Assembly (NCBI GenBank): GCA_021299835.1
Contig: JAJTER010000026.1
Span: 1 to 32,354 of the forward strand
Reading direction: 5' to 3'
DNA length: 32,354 nt
Source of the DNA: Saprospiraceae bacterium
GTDB taxonomy: Bacteria > Bacteroidota > Bacteroidia > Chitinophagales > Saprospiraceae
The notes beneath the pieces are model-generated. The model saw only the letters and a list, made by a program, of their open reading frames with translations, was not told the DNA's origin and ran no database searches. Positions 1 to 9,116 of this stretch are shown here, in pieces (the stretch's first letter is position 1; the number at the start of each line of letters is the position of its first letter). The translations under genes and the position numbers were made by a program.

Positions 1-1209
1 GATAAACCCCTGGCGACCTCTTTTCTTTTTCGCTATCTCGATTTAAAAAAGGGGGCCGCATTTTCCACAGAAATGCTGGAAAAAATGACGACAAGAATAG
101 CCGCTCTTCCTTATGTTGAACTCATTGATGCAAAACCTGTCCTTTCAGGCGAAAAGGTAAGCTGGATGCTTACTATGAAGAAAAAATCGGCCAGTCGATT
201 CGATTTTTTGATTGGATTATTACAGGGAGCTTCTACTAATGCCGGAGGTACCTTGTTAACAGGTACTCTTGAGGGTGAATTTCTAAATTCTTTCGGTCGT
301 GGAGAAAGGCTTTATATTCAATTTGAAAAATTAAGGCCAGAAACACAACGGCTGCAAATGGCGCTCCGATACCCTTTTTTATTAGGTTCTCCCCTGGGAC
401 TCGACTGGCGGGCCGATTTATACAAACGCGATACCTCATTTCTTAATGTAGAACAATCAATAGGTCTTCTTTTCCAGTTTCGAGGTGGCGATTACTGGCA
501 AATTCATCTCGAATCGAATAATAGCCGCCTCATAGGTATTGATGAAAAAAAATTATTGCAATCGAATAAACTTCCAGACCAACTCGATATGAAACAATCT
601 GGTATTGGATTTTCTTTCTCTTTTAATAGAACAGATTACGCATTGAACCCTCGTTCAGGGTGGATATTACAAACTCGGATAACCGCTGGTAATCGCAGAA
701 TCATTCAAAATACCAGAATTGTTGCCTTAGGATTTTCAGAAAAGTATAATGAGTTTAAAAATCAGGCACGATACAGAGTTCACGCTGAGGGGAGTTATTT
801 CATTCCAATAGGAAGAAATAGTACGATTCAGACCAACGGAATGGTTGGCTACCTCGGAGGAAGTGGTGAGCTACTTAGCAACGAATTATTTCGACTTGGT
901 GGAAATCAAAATTTACGCGGATTCGATGAAGAGGCTTTTTTAGTACGTCAATTTATGCTGGCAACAATAGCTTACCGCCTTCTGATTAGTAAAAATTCCT
1001 ATATCTATACCTTTTTTAACCAATCATTCCTTACAGAAATGAAGGAAGGAATAGCCGTGAATGATAAACCATTTGGACTGGGCGCAGGCCTTAATATCGA
1101 AACTACTGCAGGCTTATTTGGTATAAGCGTTGCGGTAGGTTCAAACAATGGTCAGCCATTAAGTAGCGCCACGCCCAAAATACACCTTGGATTTAAAAAT
1201 ATATTCTAA
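1..1209 (+). CDS. Omp85-family outer-membrane barrel protein (BamA/TamA-like), 5' partial
   Basis: The frame is open from base 1, so the start lies outside the window; the first internal ATG (base 73) is not a credible start because coding similarity begins before it. The visible part starts in the last POTRA-like domain and continues into a C-terminal beta-barrel. The diagnostic element is the segment FRLGGNQNLRGFDEE near base 890-935, the Omp85 loop-6 (V/L)RGF motif. The protein ends in phenylalanine (HLGFKNIF), as outer-membrane barrels recognised by the BAM machinery usually do. Members insert or translocate proteins (or occasionally lipids) at the outer membrane. With only one partial POTRA visible I cannot tell BamA from TamA or a FhaC-like paralogue. 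Its stop overlaps by 4 nt that of the convergent gene at 1206-2078. Confidence 0.85.
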   Translation, partial: DKPLATSFLFRYLDLKKGAAFSTEMLEKMTTRIAALPYVELIDAKPVLSGEKVSWMLTMKKKSASRFDFLIGLLQGASTNAGGTLLTGTLEGEFLNSFGRGERLYIQFEKLRPETQRLQMALRYPFLLGSPLGLDWRADLYKRDTSFLNVEQSIGLLFQFRGGDYWQIHLESNNSRLIGIDEKKLLQSNKLPDQLDMKQSGIGFSFSFNRTDYALNPRSGWILQTRITAGNRRIIQNTRIVALGFSEKYNEFKNQARYRVHAEGSYFIPIGRNSTIQTNGMVGYLGGSGELLSNELFRLGGNQNLRGFDEEAFLVRQFMLATIAYRLLISKNSYIYTFFNQSFLTEMKEGIAVNDKPFGLGAGLNIETTAGLFGISVAVGSNNGQPLSSATPKIHLGFKNIF

Positions 1210-2078
1210 AAGCTAAAGCCAATAGAGAGCTGCAAGGATAAGTTCAAATCTTCGTCACTTCTGGGAATGATTTTTCCCGCACTATCCAGACTTTGCAAGG
1301 ATAGTTCTTGTTCGGCCCGTGTTAAATCCATGAATCCTTTTTGAACCCTTGCACCTAAATAAAGACCCTGGCTCATAAATATGCCCAGTCCAGCGTGTAG
1401 GCCCGCATCTATTCTGTTGAAAAGGGGAACGCCCGTGTCTCTGGTATCATAATAGGCGCCTAAAGTAGAGGGAACCACCACTCTTCTATTGTCAACCGTG
1501 ATAACCTTTGCATTGAGAACACCAGTTTGTTGATACTGATCTTTGAAATAATCATATTTTAAAGGAACAAGAAGCGGTTCAATGGTTTGACCCACCGTAC
1601 TTTTTCCGTTGTAATTCAATTCTCCCACACCTCTTGAACTAAGCATAAAACTTCCATAGCCACCGCCGGATAATTCAATTCTACCTAAACGTAAAAAAAC
1701 AGATAGAGGTAAATCTAAATAGGTGTTGGTTATTCTGAGCGTAGTATATCTCGTTCCTCTTGTATTAACCACAGCTCCTGCCTCTGTGAAGAGTCTTAAA
1801 TAGGAATCCCCTTGATATTGGTAATCAGTGCCCCGCTGTGAGTACAATATTTCTGCACGCAAGCCTACTGCGCTATTCAATTTTCTGCTAATCATGCCAC
1901 CTATGTGGAAGCCACTTGAGAAGGTATTTCGCTCCAGATTATTTCCACCTGGATCAATCTCTGAAGGACCGTCAATTCTTGAATAGTTTAAACCAGCGCG
2001 AATGCCACCTGACCATCCTTGAGCAATCATTGAAAAGGGTAGTAGCAGTGCAATTAAAAGTGAGATATTATTACGCAT
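1206..2078 (-). CDS. PorT-like outer-membrane beta-barrel protein
   Basis: A 290-residue secreted protein. The first about 20 residues are a classic signal peptide (charged MRNN, hydrophobic core, likely cleavage at or after IAQG). The mature part begins WSGGIRAGLNYS, the usual first strand of Bacteroidota 'porin family / PorT-like' small barrels, and continues with alternating hydrophobic beta-strands (for example GLRAEILYSQRG and LYLGARVQKGFMDL). It ends LQLSIGFSF with a terminal phenylalanine. These are 8- to 10-strand barrels of mostly unknown function; some act in type IX secretion, but nothing here identifies this one as PorT itself. It starts 20 nt after the exonuclease III gene, so the two may be cotranscribed. 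Confidence 0.75.
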   Translation of the reverse strand: MRNNISLLIALLLPFSMIAQGWSGGIRAGLNYSRIDGPSEIDPGGNNLERNTFSSGFHIGGMISRKLNSAVGLRAEILYSQRGTDYQYQGDSYLRLFTEAGAVVNTRGTRYTTLRITNTYLDLPLSVFLRLGRIELSGGGYGSFMLSSRGVGELNYNGKSTVGQTIEPLLVPLKYDYFKDQYQQTGVLNAKVITVDNRRVVVPSTLGAYYDTRDTGVPLFNRIDAGLHAGLGIFMSQGLYLGARVQKGFMDLTRAEQELSLQSLDSAGKIIPRSDEDLNLSLQLSIGFSF

Positions 2079-2098
2079 TATGTATTTGTTTAAGATGA

Positions 2099-2866
2099 TT
2101 AGAGTTGATACATTACCTGGACAGGACAGTGATCTGAATGAACAATATCATTTAGTTGATCAGCTGCGATGATGGTTTCTTTCATTTCAGGGCTGACCAT
2201 CTGATAGTCAATTCTCCATCCTTTATTATTTCCCCGGGAGTTCGCACGGAAGCTCCACCAGCTATATTGAACTTTACTTGGATGAATTGAACGGAAAGCA
2301 TCTACAAAGCCCGACGCTATCCATTGATCCATCCAGGCCCGTTCCTCGGGTAGAAATCCTGAACTTTTTTTATTTCCTACAGGGTCATGAATGTCAATAG
2401 GATTATGTGCAATATTTAAATCTCCAACCACGATACAACGCGGTCTTTCCATTAAAAGGGATTGCAGCCAGGTGGAAAAGTCCGATAGAAATTCCATCTT
2501 GAAATCCTGCCTGATGTCTCCGGTAGTTCCAGAGGGGAAGTAACAATTTAACAAAGTCCAGTCCCCAAAATCTGTCCTGATTATTCTTCCTTCGCGATCG
2601 TATTTTTCAATACCGCATCCGACAACCACCAAATCAGGTTTAATTTTAGAAAAAGTAGCCACGCCACTGTATCCTTTTTTTTCAGCTTGCGCCCAGCTTA
2701 CGAAATAACCCAGGTCCTCAAAGGGCGTAAAATCGATTTGATCAAACTGTGCTTTTGTCTCTTGAACACAAAACAAGTCGATATTCGATTCACTTAACCA
2801 TGCGATCAATCCTTTATCGAGGGCGGAACGAATACCATTAAGATTATAAGAAACTAATTGGAGCAT
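2099..2866 (-). CDS. xth: Exodeoxyribonuclease III
   Basis: AP endonuclease / 3'-5' exonuclease of base-excision repair, 255 residues from the chosen start. The exonuclease-endonuclease-phosphatase fold motifs are complete: SYNLNGIRSA at the N-terminus, VQETKAQ (metal-binding Glu), GYSGVATFSK, GDLNIAHNPIDI (catalytic Asp and Asn), the family signature SGFLPEERAWMD, and SDHCPVQV (catalytic His). The frame could begin 11 codons earlier (2899), but the ATG at 2866 fits the usual N-terminus, has AAAGGA just upstream, and lies about 35 nt after a TAtcTTTG -7 element (2902-2909), which would leave 2899 without a leader. It is followed by the small barrel gene. Confidence 0.93.
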   Translation of the reverse strand: MLQLVSYNLNGIRSALDKGLIAWLSESNIDLFCVQETKAQFDQIDFTPFEDLGYFVSWAQAEKKGYSGVATFSKIKPDLVVVGCGIEKYDREGRIIRTDFGDWTLLNCYFPSGTTGDIRQDFKMEFLSDFSTWLQSLLMERPRCIVVGDLNIAHNPIDIHDPVGNKKSSGFLPEERAWMDQWIASGFVDAFRSIHPSKVQYSWWSFRANSRGNNKGWRIDYQMVSPEMKETIIAADQLNDIVHSDHCPVQVMYQL

Positions 2867-2901
2867 ATTTCCTTTTAAGTCATTTGAAACGTCAAACAAC
2901 G

Positions 2902-2909
2902 CAAAGATA
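2902..2909 (-). promoter_or_regulatory. Bacteroidota -7 promoter element for xth
   Basis: Read on the minus strand this is TATCTTTG, an exact match to the Bacteroidota -7 consensus TAnnTTTG. It lies 36 nt upstream of the ATG at 2866, a normal leader length. No clear TTG/TTTG -33 element is seen about 20 nt further upstream, so this is a half-site match only. Confidence 0.5.
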
Positions 2910-2944
2910 AGTAAGCCTTCTTAATAATGGAGAATTAAAGTGAT

Positions 2945-4411
2945 TTAGGACTCATTTTCAGATAGACTTTCCTCATCGGCCTCTGGCATTGCTGGACGGT
3001 CTTTCCATTTTAAATAAAATGGAATACCTGTAAGCATTAATAGTAAACCTATTATAGCTTCACCAGGCTTGTTATACAGCGTAAAAATAGTGAGAACCAG
3101 GCAAAAGGCAACGAATAACATGGGTACAACCGGATAACCAGGTACTTTATACGATGAAGGGGCACCTCCGTTTCGCTTTCTTAATATAAATACGCCGTAA
3201 GTACAAAGTCCATAAAAAAGGAAAGAGGCAAAAATTAACATATCTGTTAATTGGTCGAAACTACCTGACAAGATGAGAACGGAAGACCAGAAGGCTTGAT
3301 ACCATAGGGCATTCCCGGGTGTTCTGTACTTTGGGTGAACCTTTCCGGCAGAGGCAAAAAATTCTCCTCTTCTAGCCATGGCATAGTATAATCTGGCACC
3401 CAGTAAAATGGTGGTATTAGTGCAGCCAAAAGTAGAAATACAAATGAGAATGGCTATAAATATAGTTCCCGCAGGGCCTACTATTTTTTCAATCACAGCA
3501 ACCGCCGCAATTTTGTTTTTACCTTCATGAATTTGAATGAGTTCGTCTGCCGGCATAGCATATAAATAGGCCAGATTGACCAACAGATAAATAGCAATAA
3601 CAGCGAGCATGCCAAAAAATAGGGCCAGAGGTAAATTTTTCTTTGGATTTTGTATCTCTCCTCCAATAAAACTTACCGTTATCCAGCCTTCGTAGGCCCA
3701 AAAGGCAGCTAGCATTGCCGCGAAAAATGCAGCGAATTGGGTGAATCCATCTGCACTCAAGCGTTCATACCCTGCCGCTGGTTGACTAATATTAGACCAA
3801 CTGCCTCCTTGCCAGCTAAGTCCAAGGAGTACGATAATCAGCAAACTGATAACCACCGTTGCTGTAGTCCACTGACTTAAAATACCCGCTTCTTTAACTC
3901 CCCGAAAATTTAAAAAAGTAAGTCCAATAACCAGGGAAATAGCCAATAACTTTACGCCAATATTGGCAAATGGGAAGATGATGCCGCCGATAGATAGCGC
4001 GGAAATCTCTGGAGAAAAGCCAGCCAAAGGATATAAAGCATTCACCGATTCTGCGAAAACATAGGCAATAGAGGCTACTGACGCAGTTCTAATAACAGCA
4101 TAGTTGCTCCAGCCAAAGAAAAAAGCAATCGTTTTGCCATAAATTTCTCTTAAAAATACATAAGCCCCGCCCGATCCTGTAATTTGTCCCGATACTTCAG
4201 CAACGGATAAAGCGCCAGCTAAGGTGACCAAACCTGCGGCTACCCAAGCGGCAAGAACCCAGGTGGGTGACAATAACTCGGCCGTCATAGGAGCTACTTT
4301 TTTGAAAACTCCTGAACCTATGATTGAACTGATAACCAAAACGATAGCCATCGAAAGGGTAATCGTCCGCGCAAGTTGAGTATCCTTGCTTCCCGTTGTT
4401 GATTGAGACAT
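2945..4411 (-). CDS. APC-superfamily amino-acid permease
   Basis: A 488-residue inner-membrane transporter with about twelve hydrophobic helices. Helix 1 carries the APC substrate-site motif SSIIGSGVFKK (residues about 28-38), the unwound GSG that binds the amino-acid backbone. Helix 2 and 3 signatures follow (GALSVAEVSGQITGSGGAYVFLREIYG), then AAFWAYEGWITVSFIGGEIQNP in helix 6 and CTNTTILLGARLYYAMARRGEFF in helix 8. This pattern is closest to the LAT/serine-threonine exchanger-like permeases. The substrate cannot be read from the sequence. The termini are hydrophilic and cytoplasmic, with an acidic C-terminal tail (PEADEESLSENES). It stands 78 nt upstream of xth, which has its own -7 element, so it is probably a separate unit. 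Confidence 0.88.
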   Translation of the reverse strand: MSQSTTGSKDTQLARTITLSMAIVLVISSIIGSGVFKKVAPMTAELLSPTWVLAAWVAAGLVTLAGALSVAEVSGQITGSGGAYVFLREIYGKTIAFFFGWSNYAVIRTASVASIAYVFAESVNALYPLAGFSPEISALSIGGIIFPFANIGVKLLAISLVIGLTFLNFRGVKEAGILSQWTTATVVISLLIIVLLGLSWQGGSWSNISQPAAGYERLSADGFTQFAAFFAAMLAAFWAYEGWITVSFIGGEIQNPKKNLPLALFFGMLAVIAIYLLVNLAYLYAMPADELIQIHEGKNKIAAVAVIEKIVGPAGTIFIAILICISTFGCTNTTILLGARLYYAMARRGEFFASAGKVHPKYRTPGNALWYQAFWSSVLILSGSFDQLTDMLIFASFLFYGLCTYGVFILRKRNGGAPSSYKVPGYPVVPMLFVAFCLVLTIFTLYNKPGEAIIGLLLMLTGIPFYLKWKDRPAMPEADEESLSENES

Positions 4412-4907
4412 AATATGTGCTGTTAAAATTTATCTCCTGGTTTTGACTTTTAATACATCGTAAAATAGGTATTGTCCCAATGAAAACCTAATTAACAAGA
4501 AGAAAAGTGCTGTTTTCAAAAATGATGGTTAACAAAATGGTCAACGTTAAATTACCTTTAGTAAATTCAATATATATTCCATAATCATTTGAAATATAGG
4601 GTGATTTTTTAATTCTTTTATCAAGCATTAAGTTTCCGCGCCAATGTTATTTGCATTGAAACTTAGAGCGGATAGAAAATTAGATAGTAAAGTTTCTGAG
4701 CAAATTTCCAGACTATTACATAATGATATTTAACGGCCCCAAACTGGCTTCAACTGTTTTTTTAGGGTTTAGCTTAATTTCTTCCTATTTGAATCCCAAA
4801 TTTTTAGTAACAAAGAAGATTTAGTTAAATATTAAAAAAGGTCATAAAATCTCCCTTTTCCGATAAGTGCCAGAGAAGCGAGATTTTATGACCGTTCGAT
4901 ATATTAA
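4412..4907. other. 496-bp gene-free intergenic region
   Basis: This gap lies upstream of the permease (start 4411) and downstream of the DPP-IV-like gene (stop 4908). It is AT-rich with no credible gene: the longest in-frame stretch with an ATG is 29 codons (4644-4733, +). It must hold the permease promoter, but I see no clean TTTG/TAnnTTTG pair on the minus strand. It contains a strong terminator hairpin at 4834-4893, and a weaker bulged hairpin at 4629-4665 (arms TAAGTTTC and GAAACTTA, with a short AATG/CATT inner stem) whose role is unknown. Confidence 0.7.
4834..4893 (-). terminator. Rho-independent-type terminator of the gldB operon
   Basis: Perfect 14-bp inverted repeat, GGTCATAAAATCTC (4840-4853) and GAGATTTTATGACC (4880-4893), with a 26-nt loop. 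On the minus strand the stem is followed directly by a run of six T. It begins 15 nt after the stop codon of the DPP-IV-like gene. The stem is AT-rich, as is common in Bacteroidota terminators. Confidence 0.8.
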
Positions 4908-7064
4908 TTATTTTCCTCCCGGAGTACAATTTTTTCTAAGGTATTCTGTAAATAAAGTACGTAAATGTTCTGTTGTTCCTTCTCCCTCTCTTATACTGTG
5001 TGAACGATTAGGGTAAGGCATGAACTGGAACTGGCGGTTATGTTTTATAAATTCATTGACTAGTTTTTCCGCATTTTGATAATGCACATTGTCATCACCC
5101 GTTCCATGTATATACAGTAGATTTCCAACCAGATTCTTAGCGTGGGTTATAGGTGAACCCAAAACAAAATCTTCTCTATTTTCCTGTGGAATGCCCATGT
5201 AGCGCTCCTGATAGATATTATCATAGCTCAGCTGATCCCCAACGGCAGCGACAGAAATGCCTGTTTTAAAAATAGCGGGGTACTGAAATAGTAGATTTAA
5301 AGTGGAGGACCCGCCACCGCTCCATCCATGAACTGCCACTCTGGAGGTGTCCATAAAGGAATATTTAGCAAATAGCGCCTGTGCTCCCTGGGCCATATCT
5401 AAAATATTAATCCTGCCAATATTTCTGTAAATAGCCTTCCTCCATGCTCTTCCTTTTGGTGAAGGGGTGCCGCGATTATCAAGAGAAGCATAAATGTATC
5501 CATCGGCGGACATATCACCTTTGTACAAACTATTTCTTCCTGTTCCATAAGCGTCCCTAACCGTGCTTCCTGCAGGTTCACCATATACAGTAAAAACTAC
5601 AGGGTATTTAAGATTTGGATTGAATCCTTTAGGTTTTGTAAACCAGGCGTCTAGGTTAACTCCATCAGCCGTAGTGATTTGCAAAAAGGTTATATCTAAA
5701 TCTGTCACCGCTTTTTCCAATTGCGAATCAATGGATTTTGCAGGATCCAATGGCGTATTGGTAGGTAAATTTAACCATTCCGTAGTTGGACGGGTTTTTG
5801 CATTTGAAAAATTATGCCTGGCAAATTTTCCTTTTGGACTTATATCATAGCTATGTGAACCTGTTTGATTTGCAGGAGAAATTCTGGTAGCCGTTCCCTT
5901 CCCATCTAAAGTAGTTCTATAAAGGTAAGACTGGGTAGCATTATCAGGAGAAGCCATGAAATATAGCTGATTGTTGTCTTCGTCAATTCTTGAAATAGAA
6001 ATGACGTCATAATTCCCTGAGGTTAAGCATATTTCCTTTTTTCCATCTCTGCTTATTAAATAAACATGCCTCCAGCCATCTTTTTCAGACTGCCATAAAA
6101 AGCTTTTTCCGCCTTCAAGCCAATCCCAACCTTCCGGTCCATCAATATCGATCCAGGCTTCATCTGTTTCCTGATAAAATGATTTAGCTATGCCAGTAGC
6201 TGACTGAATATAAAACAGGTTACTTGTATTTTGCTTTCTGTTTAATTGTTGTACAATGAGTTCATTGCTATTTCCTGCCCATTCCATTCTGGGCAAATAG
6301 GTTTGACGCGGATCGCCGGGTATATTCATCCAAAGCGTTTTTCCACCAGTGACGGGAACCACGCCAATTTTATAAGGGGAAGGTGCCTCACCAACTTTTG
6401 GGTATTCCACGGGGACGTTGAACGAATAGGTTGAATCCGTGTTGTTTATCATCAAAAAATTTCTGATTTGACGGGCATCTATCTGCCAATACGCAATGGA
6501 TTTAGCATCGGGACTCCAGCGAAATCCATCTCTACATCCAAATTCCTCCTCATAAACCCAATCAAAAGTACCATTTATAAGCCTGCTGTCACCATCGGTG
6601 GTTAATGGAGTAATGGCACCTGAAGCAATATCTTCGACATAAATATTATGTGCTTGTACGTAAGCTACTTTTTTGCTGTCGGGAGATATTTTTGCAAACA
6701 TCATGGTTGACGCCGGGAATTTGGTACCCAATTGCTTTAAATTTTTGGTAGCCATATCCAAAATCCAATAATCACCTTTAGTATCTTGTCTCCAAACTCG
6801 CTGAGTATTGGTGTATATTAATACTTTTTGATTGTCAGCTGAATATTCAAAACTTCGCACCTGCAATGGTTTGGACTGACCTTTTGGAATTAAAAGAGCC
6901 GCATTAATAAGGGTATCCACCTGGCGGTTGGGAAGGGTGATTTTTACAATCGTATTTTTTTGAATTTCCCTAAGACCGGTTCCATCAGGTGCCCAGTCAA
7001 TTCTGCCCTGACTTAGAAGCAAAAAAGGTATCGAAAGTAAAAGAAAGGTAATGGTTGATTTCAT
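4908..7064 (-). CDS. Dipeptidyl-peptidase-IV-like serine peptidase (S9B)
   Basis: A 718-residue exported peptidase; residues 1-19 are a signal peptide (hydrophobic TFLLLSIPFLLLSQG). The N-terminal beta-propeller (about 30-450) contains DWVYEEEF at 168-175, the double-Glu motif that holds the substrate N-terminus in DPP-IV enzymes. The C-terminal alpha/beta hydrolase domain has the oxyanion tyrosine in VYGEPAGS (Tyr494), the nucleophile in HGWSGGGSS (Ser582), the acid in HGTGDDNVHYQN (Asp657/658) and His689 in NRSHS. All functional residues are present, so it should release N-terminal dipeptides (X-Pro-like) in the periplasm or outside the cell. The nucleophile motif reads GWSGGGS rather than the common GWSYGGY, a small deviation. 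It is the last gene of the gldB operon, starting 4 nt after the oxygenase stop, with a terminator behind it. Confidence 0.9.
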   Translation of the reverse strand: MKSTITFLLLSIPFLLLSQGRIDWAPDGTGLREIQKNTIVKITLPNRQVDTLINAALLIPKGQSKPLQVRSFEYSADNQKVLIYTNTQRVWRQDTKGDYWILDMATKNLKQLGTKFPASTMMFAKISPDSKKVAYVQAHNIYVEDIASGAITPLTTDGDSRLINGTFDWVYEEEFGCRDGFRWSPDAKSIAYWQIDARQIRNFLMINNTDSTYSFNVPVEYPKVGEAPSPYKIGVVPVTGGKTLWMNIPGDPRQTYLPRMEWAGNSNELIVQQLNRKQNTSNLFYIQSATGIAKSFYQETDEAWIDIDGPEGWDWLEGGKSFLWQSEKDGWRHVYLISRDGKKEICLTSGNYDVISISRIDEDNNQLYFMASPDNATQSYLYRTTLDGKGTATRISPANQTGSHSYDISPKGKFARHNFSNAKTRPTTEWLNLPTNTPLDPAKSIDSQLEKAVTDLDITFLQITTADGVNLDAWFTKPKGFNPNLKYPVVFTVYGEPAGSTVRDAYGTGRNSLYKGDMSADGYIYASLDNRGTPSPKGRAWRKAIYRNIGRINILDMAQGAQALFAKYSFMDTSRVAVHGWSGGGSSTLNLLFQYPAIFKTGISVAAVGDQLSYDNIYQERYMGIPQENREDFVLGSPITHAKNLVGNLLYIHGTGDDNVHYQNAEKLVNEFIKHNRQFQFMPYPNRSHSIREGEGTTEHLRTLFTEYLRKNCTPGGK

Positions 7065-7068
7065 GATA

Positions 7069-7980
7069 TTATTTTTTTAGCCCAATTTCTCTCAGGCGTT
7101 CATCTAAATATTCTCCAGCAGTTATAGGTTCAAAGTGAAGTGGATTTTCATCAGAAACACAATTTTCCAGGCAACTTAAATCCATTTCAGGTCTGGGATG
7201 CAAGAAAAAGGGAATAGATAATCTGGGCAAATGCCATTCCTCTTTTGGAGGATTTACAACCCTATGCGTAGTAGAACGCAGGTAATTATTAGTTAATCTC
7301 TGTAACATATCACCCACATTGATAACAATTTCGTCCGCTTCAGGAACAATGGGTAACCATTTTCCTTCTTTAGAAAGAAGTTCAAGTCCACCTGCTGAAG
7401 CACCTACGAGAAGGGTTATTAAGTTGATGTCTTCGTGCTGTTCTGCACGAATGGCACTCGCCGGTTCCTGCGTAATTGGCGGATAATGAATGGCTCGTAA
7501 AATACTGGTACCATTTTCTATTCGCTGGTCAAAATAATCAACGGGTAAATTTAAATGAATGGCAATGGCTTGAAGTAAACTTGATCCTGCGCGCTCGAAG
7601 GCCCGATAGAGATTTTCACCCAAGGATAAAAAGGTTGGGGTTTCCAACACTGACACATTACCCGTATTTCCTATTTGAAAAAACTCTTTTAAATCAGCTA
7701 CTTTTGACTGTTTGGCATGCTCTGTTCCAAAAGCCGTATATCCCCTTTGTCCGTTGGCTCCGGGTATTTTATATTTTAACTTTTCACTTTCCGATAAAGC
7801 AAAAAAGGCATGGGCTTCTCTATAAAATGATTGTATCAAATCGGAGGGAATTCCATGATTAATCACCCCAACAAAACCTACCGTATGGAAGGCATTCCCC
7901 AAGGTTTCAATAAAAATATTTTTCTCCCCTACATCTCCCTTTTCAAATTGGGATAAATCAATTAATGGAATGGTTCTCAT
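7069..7980 (-). CDS. 2-oxoglutarate/Fe(II)-dependent oxygenase, isopenicillin N synthase family
   Basis: A 303-residue cytosolic non-heme iron oxygenase. The N-terminal DIOX_N region is clear (IPLIDLSQF, then GFVGVINHGIP at about 35-45). The iron triad is H182-x-D184 in EQHEDINLITLL and H239 in RSTTHRVVNPP. The co-substrate motif R253-x-S255 (LPRLSIPFFLHPRP) marks binding of 2-oxoglutarate, as in plant-type 2ODDs, rather than being specific to isopenicillin N synthase. The substrate is unknown; there are no beta-lactam genes nearby, so the family name should not be read as function. It sits 12 nt after gldB and 4 nt before the DPP-IV-like gene, so it is cotranscribed with both. Confidence 0.87.
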   Translation of the reverse strand: MRTIPLIDLSQFEKGDVGEKNIFIETLGNAFHTVGFVGVINHGIPSDLIQSFYREAHAFFALSESEKLKYKIPGANGQRGYTAFGTEHAKQSKVADLKEFFQIGNTGNVSVLETPTFLSLGENLYRAFERAGSSLLQAIAIHLNLPVDYFDQRIENGTSILRAIHYPPITQEPASAIRAEQHEDINLITLLVGASAGGLELLSKEGKWLPIVPEADEIVINVGDMLQRLTNNYLRSTTHRVVNPPKEEWHLPRLSIPFFLHPRPEMDLSCLENCVSDENPLHFEPITAGEYLDERLREIGLKK

Positions 7981-7992
7981 TGAAATAAAATT

Positions 7993-9042
7993 TTATTTAC
8001 GTGGTGGTTTGTACCCTGAATCTGTTAGAAATTGTTTAGAATCAACCCGCTGAATCATTTCAGTAAGCGTTAACGAAGGATTTTTTTTCATCAATGCTTT
8101 AACTATTTGCCAACCTAACCAGGCGCCCGTTCTACCGGGTGCTTCAATGGGCATTCCAGGTGAATTTGGACTATACTCCACATATTTACGGATTTTTTGC
8201 CAATTACTATCATAAAATAGAGATTCTTGCAGGAAGAATGAAAAAATCTCTTTTTCATTATCAACCAACCAATCCCATTGTTGGGCAGAAACTTCCATTA
8301 TAATTGAATCGTGCGTTGCAGGAAGTAATTTATCCTGAACGTAAAGCTTTTTTCCTTCCCGAATTATTAAAGCCAGTAAATGATCTGTCTCTGGTGGCGG
8401 AATTAAATCATCTACCAACGGTTGAAGGGTTTTGGAAACTAAATGATCTGCATTAAAAGACCTAGTCAAATAGGCAGAAAAATTTGGATTTTGTGGATTT
8501 TTTTGTTGGTAAGGAAAATTTGAACCTAAATAAAAATCAAGTCCAACCGCCAGATTGTTTTCGCTGTAAATAAAATTTCCTAAAGAGAATTCTGAAATAA
8601 AAGTAGTCACTTTAGGGGTTGGTTTTTCTGGAAAATAGTATTTAAAATATTTAAATGAAGTTTTGAAATCAGATTCAATAGGGTCGAAAATGGCATAGAT
8701 ATTTTGGATAGTATCATACAATTTTCGCACTTCCTTAAAATGGGTAAACCCGATCAGGTATTTTTCTTCTCCCTGGGGAGCAATTTGCAAATCGTTGGAT
8801 CCCAAAATCTGGTTGAAATATATTTCAGCAAATTCTGTATCCTTTTCTTTAATTTGTGCCAACTCTTTGCTGAAATTTAGTGTATCCGCTTGGAAAAGTT
8901 CTTTTTCAAATCGCCTGACCTTAAAATCAATGGAGATATTACTGATATCTGGTGTATTTTCAATGTTATCTTCTGAACAAGACATTGAAAAATACATAAG
9001 GAATAGGCTTAAAGAAAATAATAACCCGCTTTTTTGAACCAT
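7993..9042 (-). CDS. gldB: Gliding-motility lipoprotein GldB
   Basis: A 349-residue lipoprotein. The signal peptide ends in a lipobox-like SMSC, with Cys22 as the lipidated residue and an acidic stretch SEDNIEN behind it. The body matches the GldB family: the opening FKVRRFEKELFQADT, the central NLAVGLDFYLGSNFPYQQ, and the C-terminal signature PGMPIEAPGRTGAWLGWQIV. GldB is required for gliding in Flavobacterium but is conserved in many Bacteroidota without proven gliding; no other gld or por gene is in the window and gldC does not follow. It is the first gene of a three-gene minus-strand operon, with a TAnnTTTG element 33 nt upstream of the ATG. Confidence 0.88.
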   Translation of the reverse strand: MVQKSGLLFSLSLFLMYFSMSCSEDNIENTPDISNISIDFKVRRFEKELFQADTLNFSKELAQIKEKDTEFAEIYFNQILGSNDLQIAPQGEEKYLIGFTHFKEVRKLYDTIQNIYAIFDPIESDFKTSFKYFKYYFPEKPTPKVTTFISEFSLGNFIYSENNLAVGLDFYLGSNFPYQQKNPQNPNFSAYLTRSFNADHLVSKTLQPLVDDLIPPPETDHLLALIIREGKKLYVQDKLLPATHDSIIMEVSAQQWDWLVDNEKEIFSFFLQESLFYDSNWQKIRKYVEYSPNSPGMPIEAPGRTGAWLGWQIVKALMKKNPSLTLTEMIQRVDSKQFLTDSGYKPPRK

Positions 9043-9074
9043 TAGTTGTCGTATTGTTTTCTAAAAATTGTAAA

Positions 9075-9082
9075 CAAAGTTA
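9075..9082 (-). promoter_or_regulatory. Bacteroidota -7 promoter element for the gldB operon
   Basis: Minus-strand TAACTTTG, an exact TAnnTTTG match, 33 nt upstream of the gldB ATG in the 74-bp gap between the divergent gldB and nadC genes. No good TTG is found at the expected -33 position, so the call rests on the -7 half and its location. Confidence 0.5.
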
Positions 9083-9116
9083 ATTTTAAATTATTGTTCA
9101 CCACTATTTGAAATAA

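Noticed and set aside
4644-4733. 29-codon ATG frame in the 496-bp intergenic region
   Set aside because: No ribosome-binding or promoter signal, no family resemblance, and its start falls inside a small inverted repeat; a frame this short is expected by chance.
7069-7980. Possible beta-lactam biosynthesis from the isopenicillin N synthase family name
   Set aside because: The protein keeps the RxS 2-oxoglutarate motif and has no ACV synthetase or other antibiotic gene nearby; the family name reflects the fold only.
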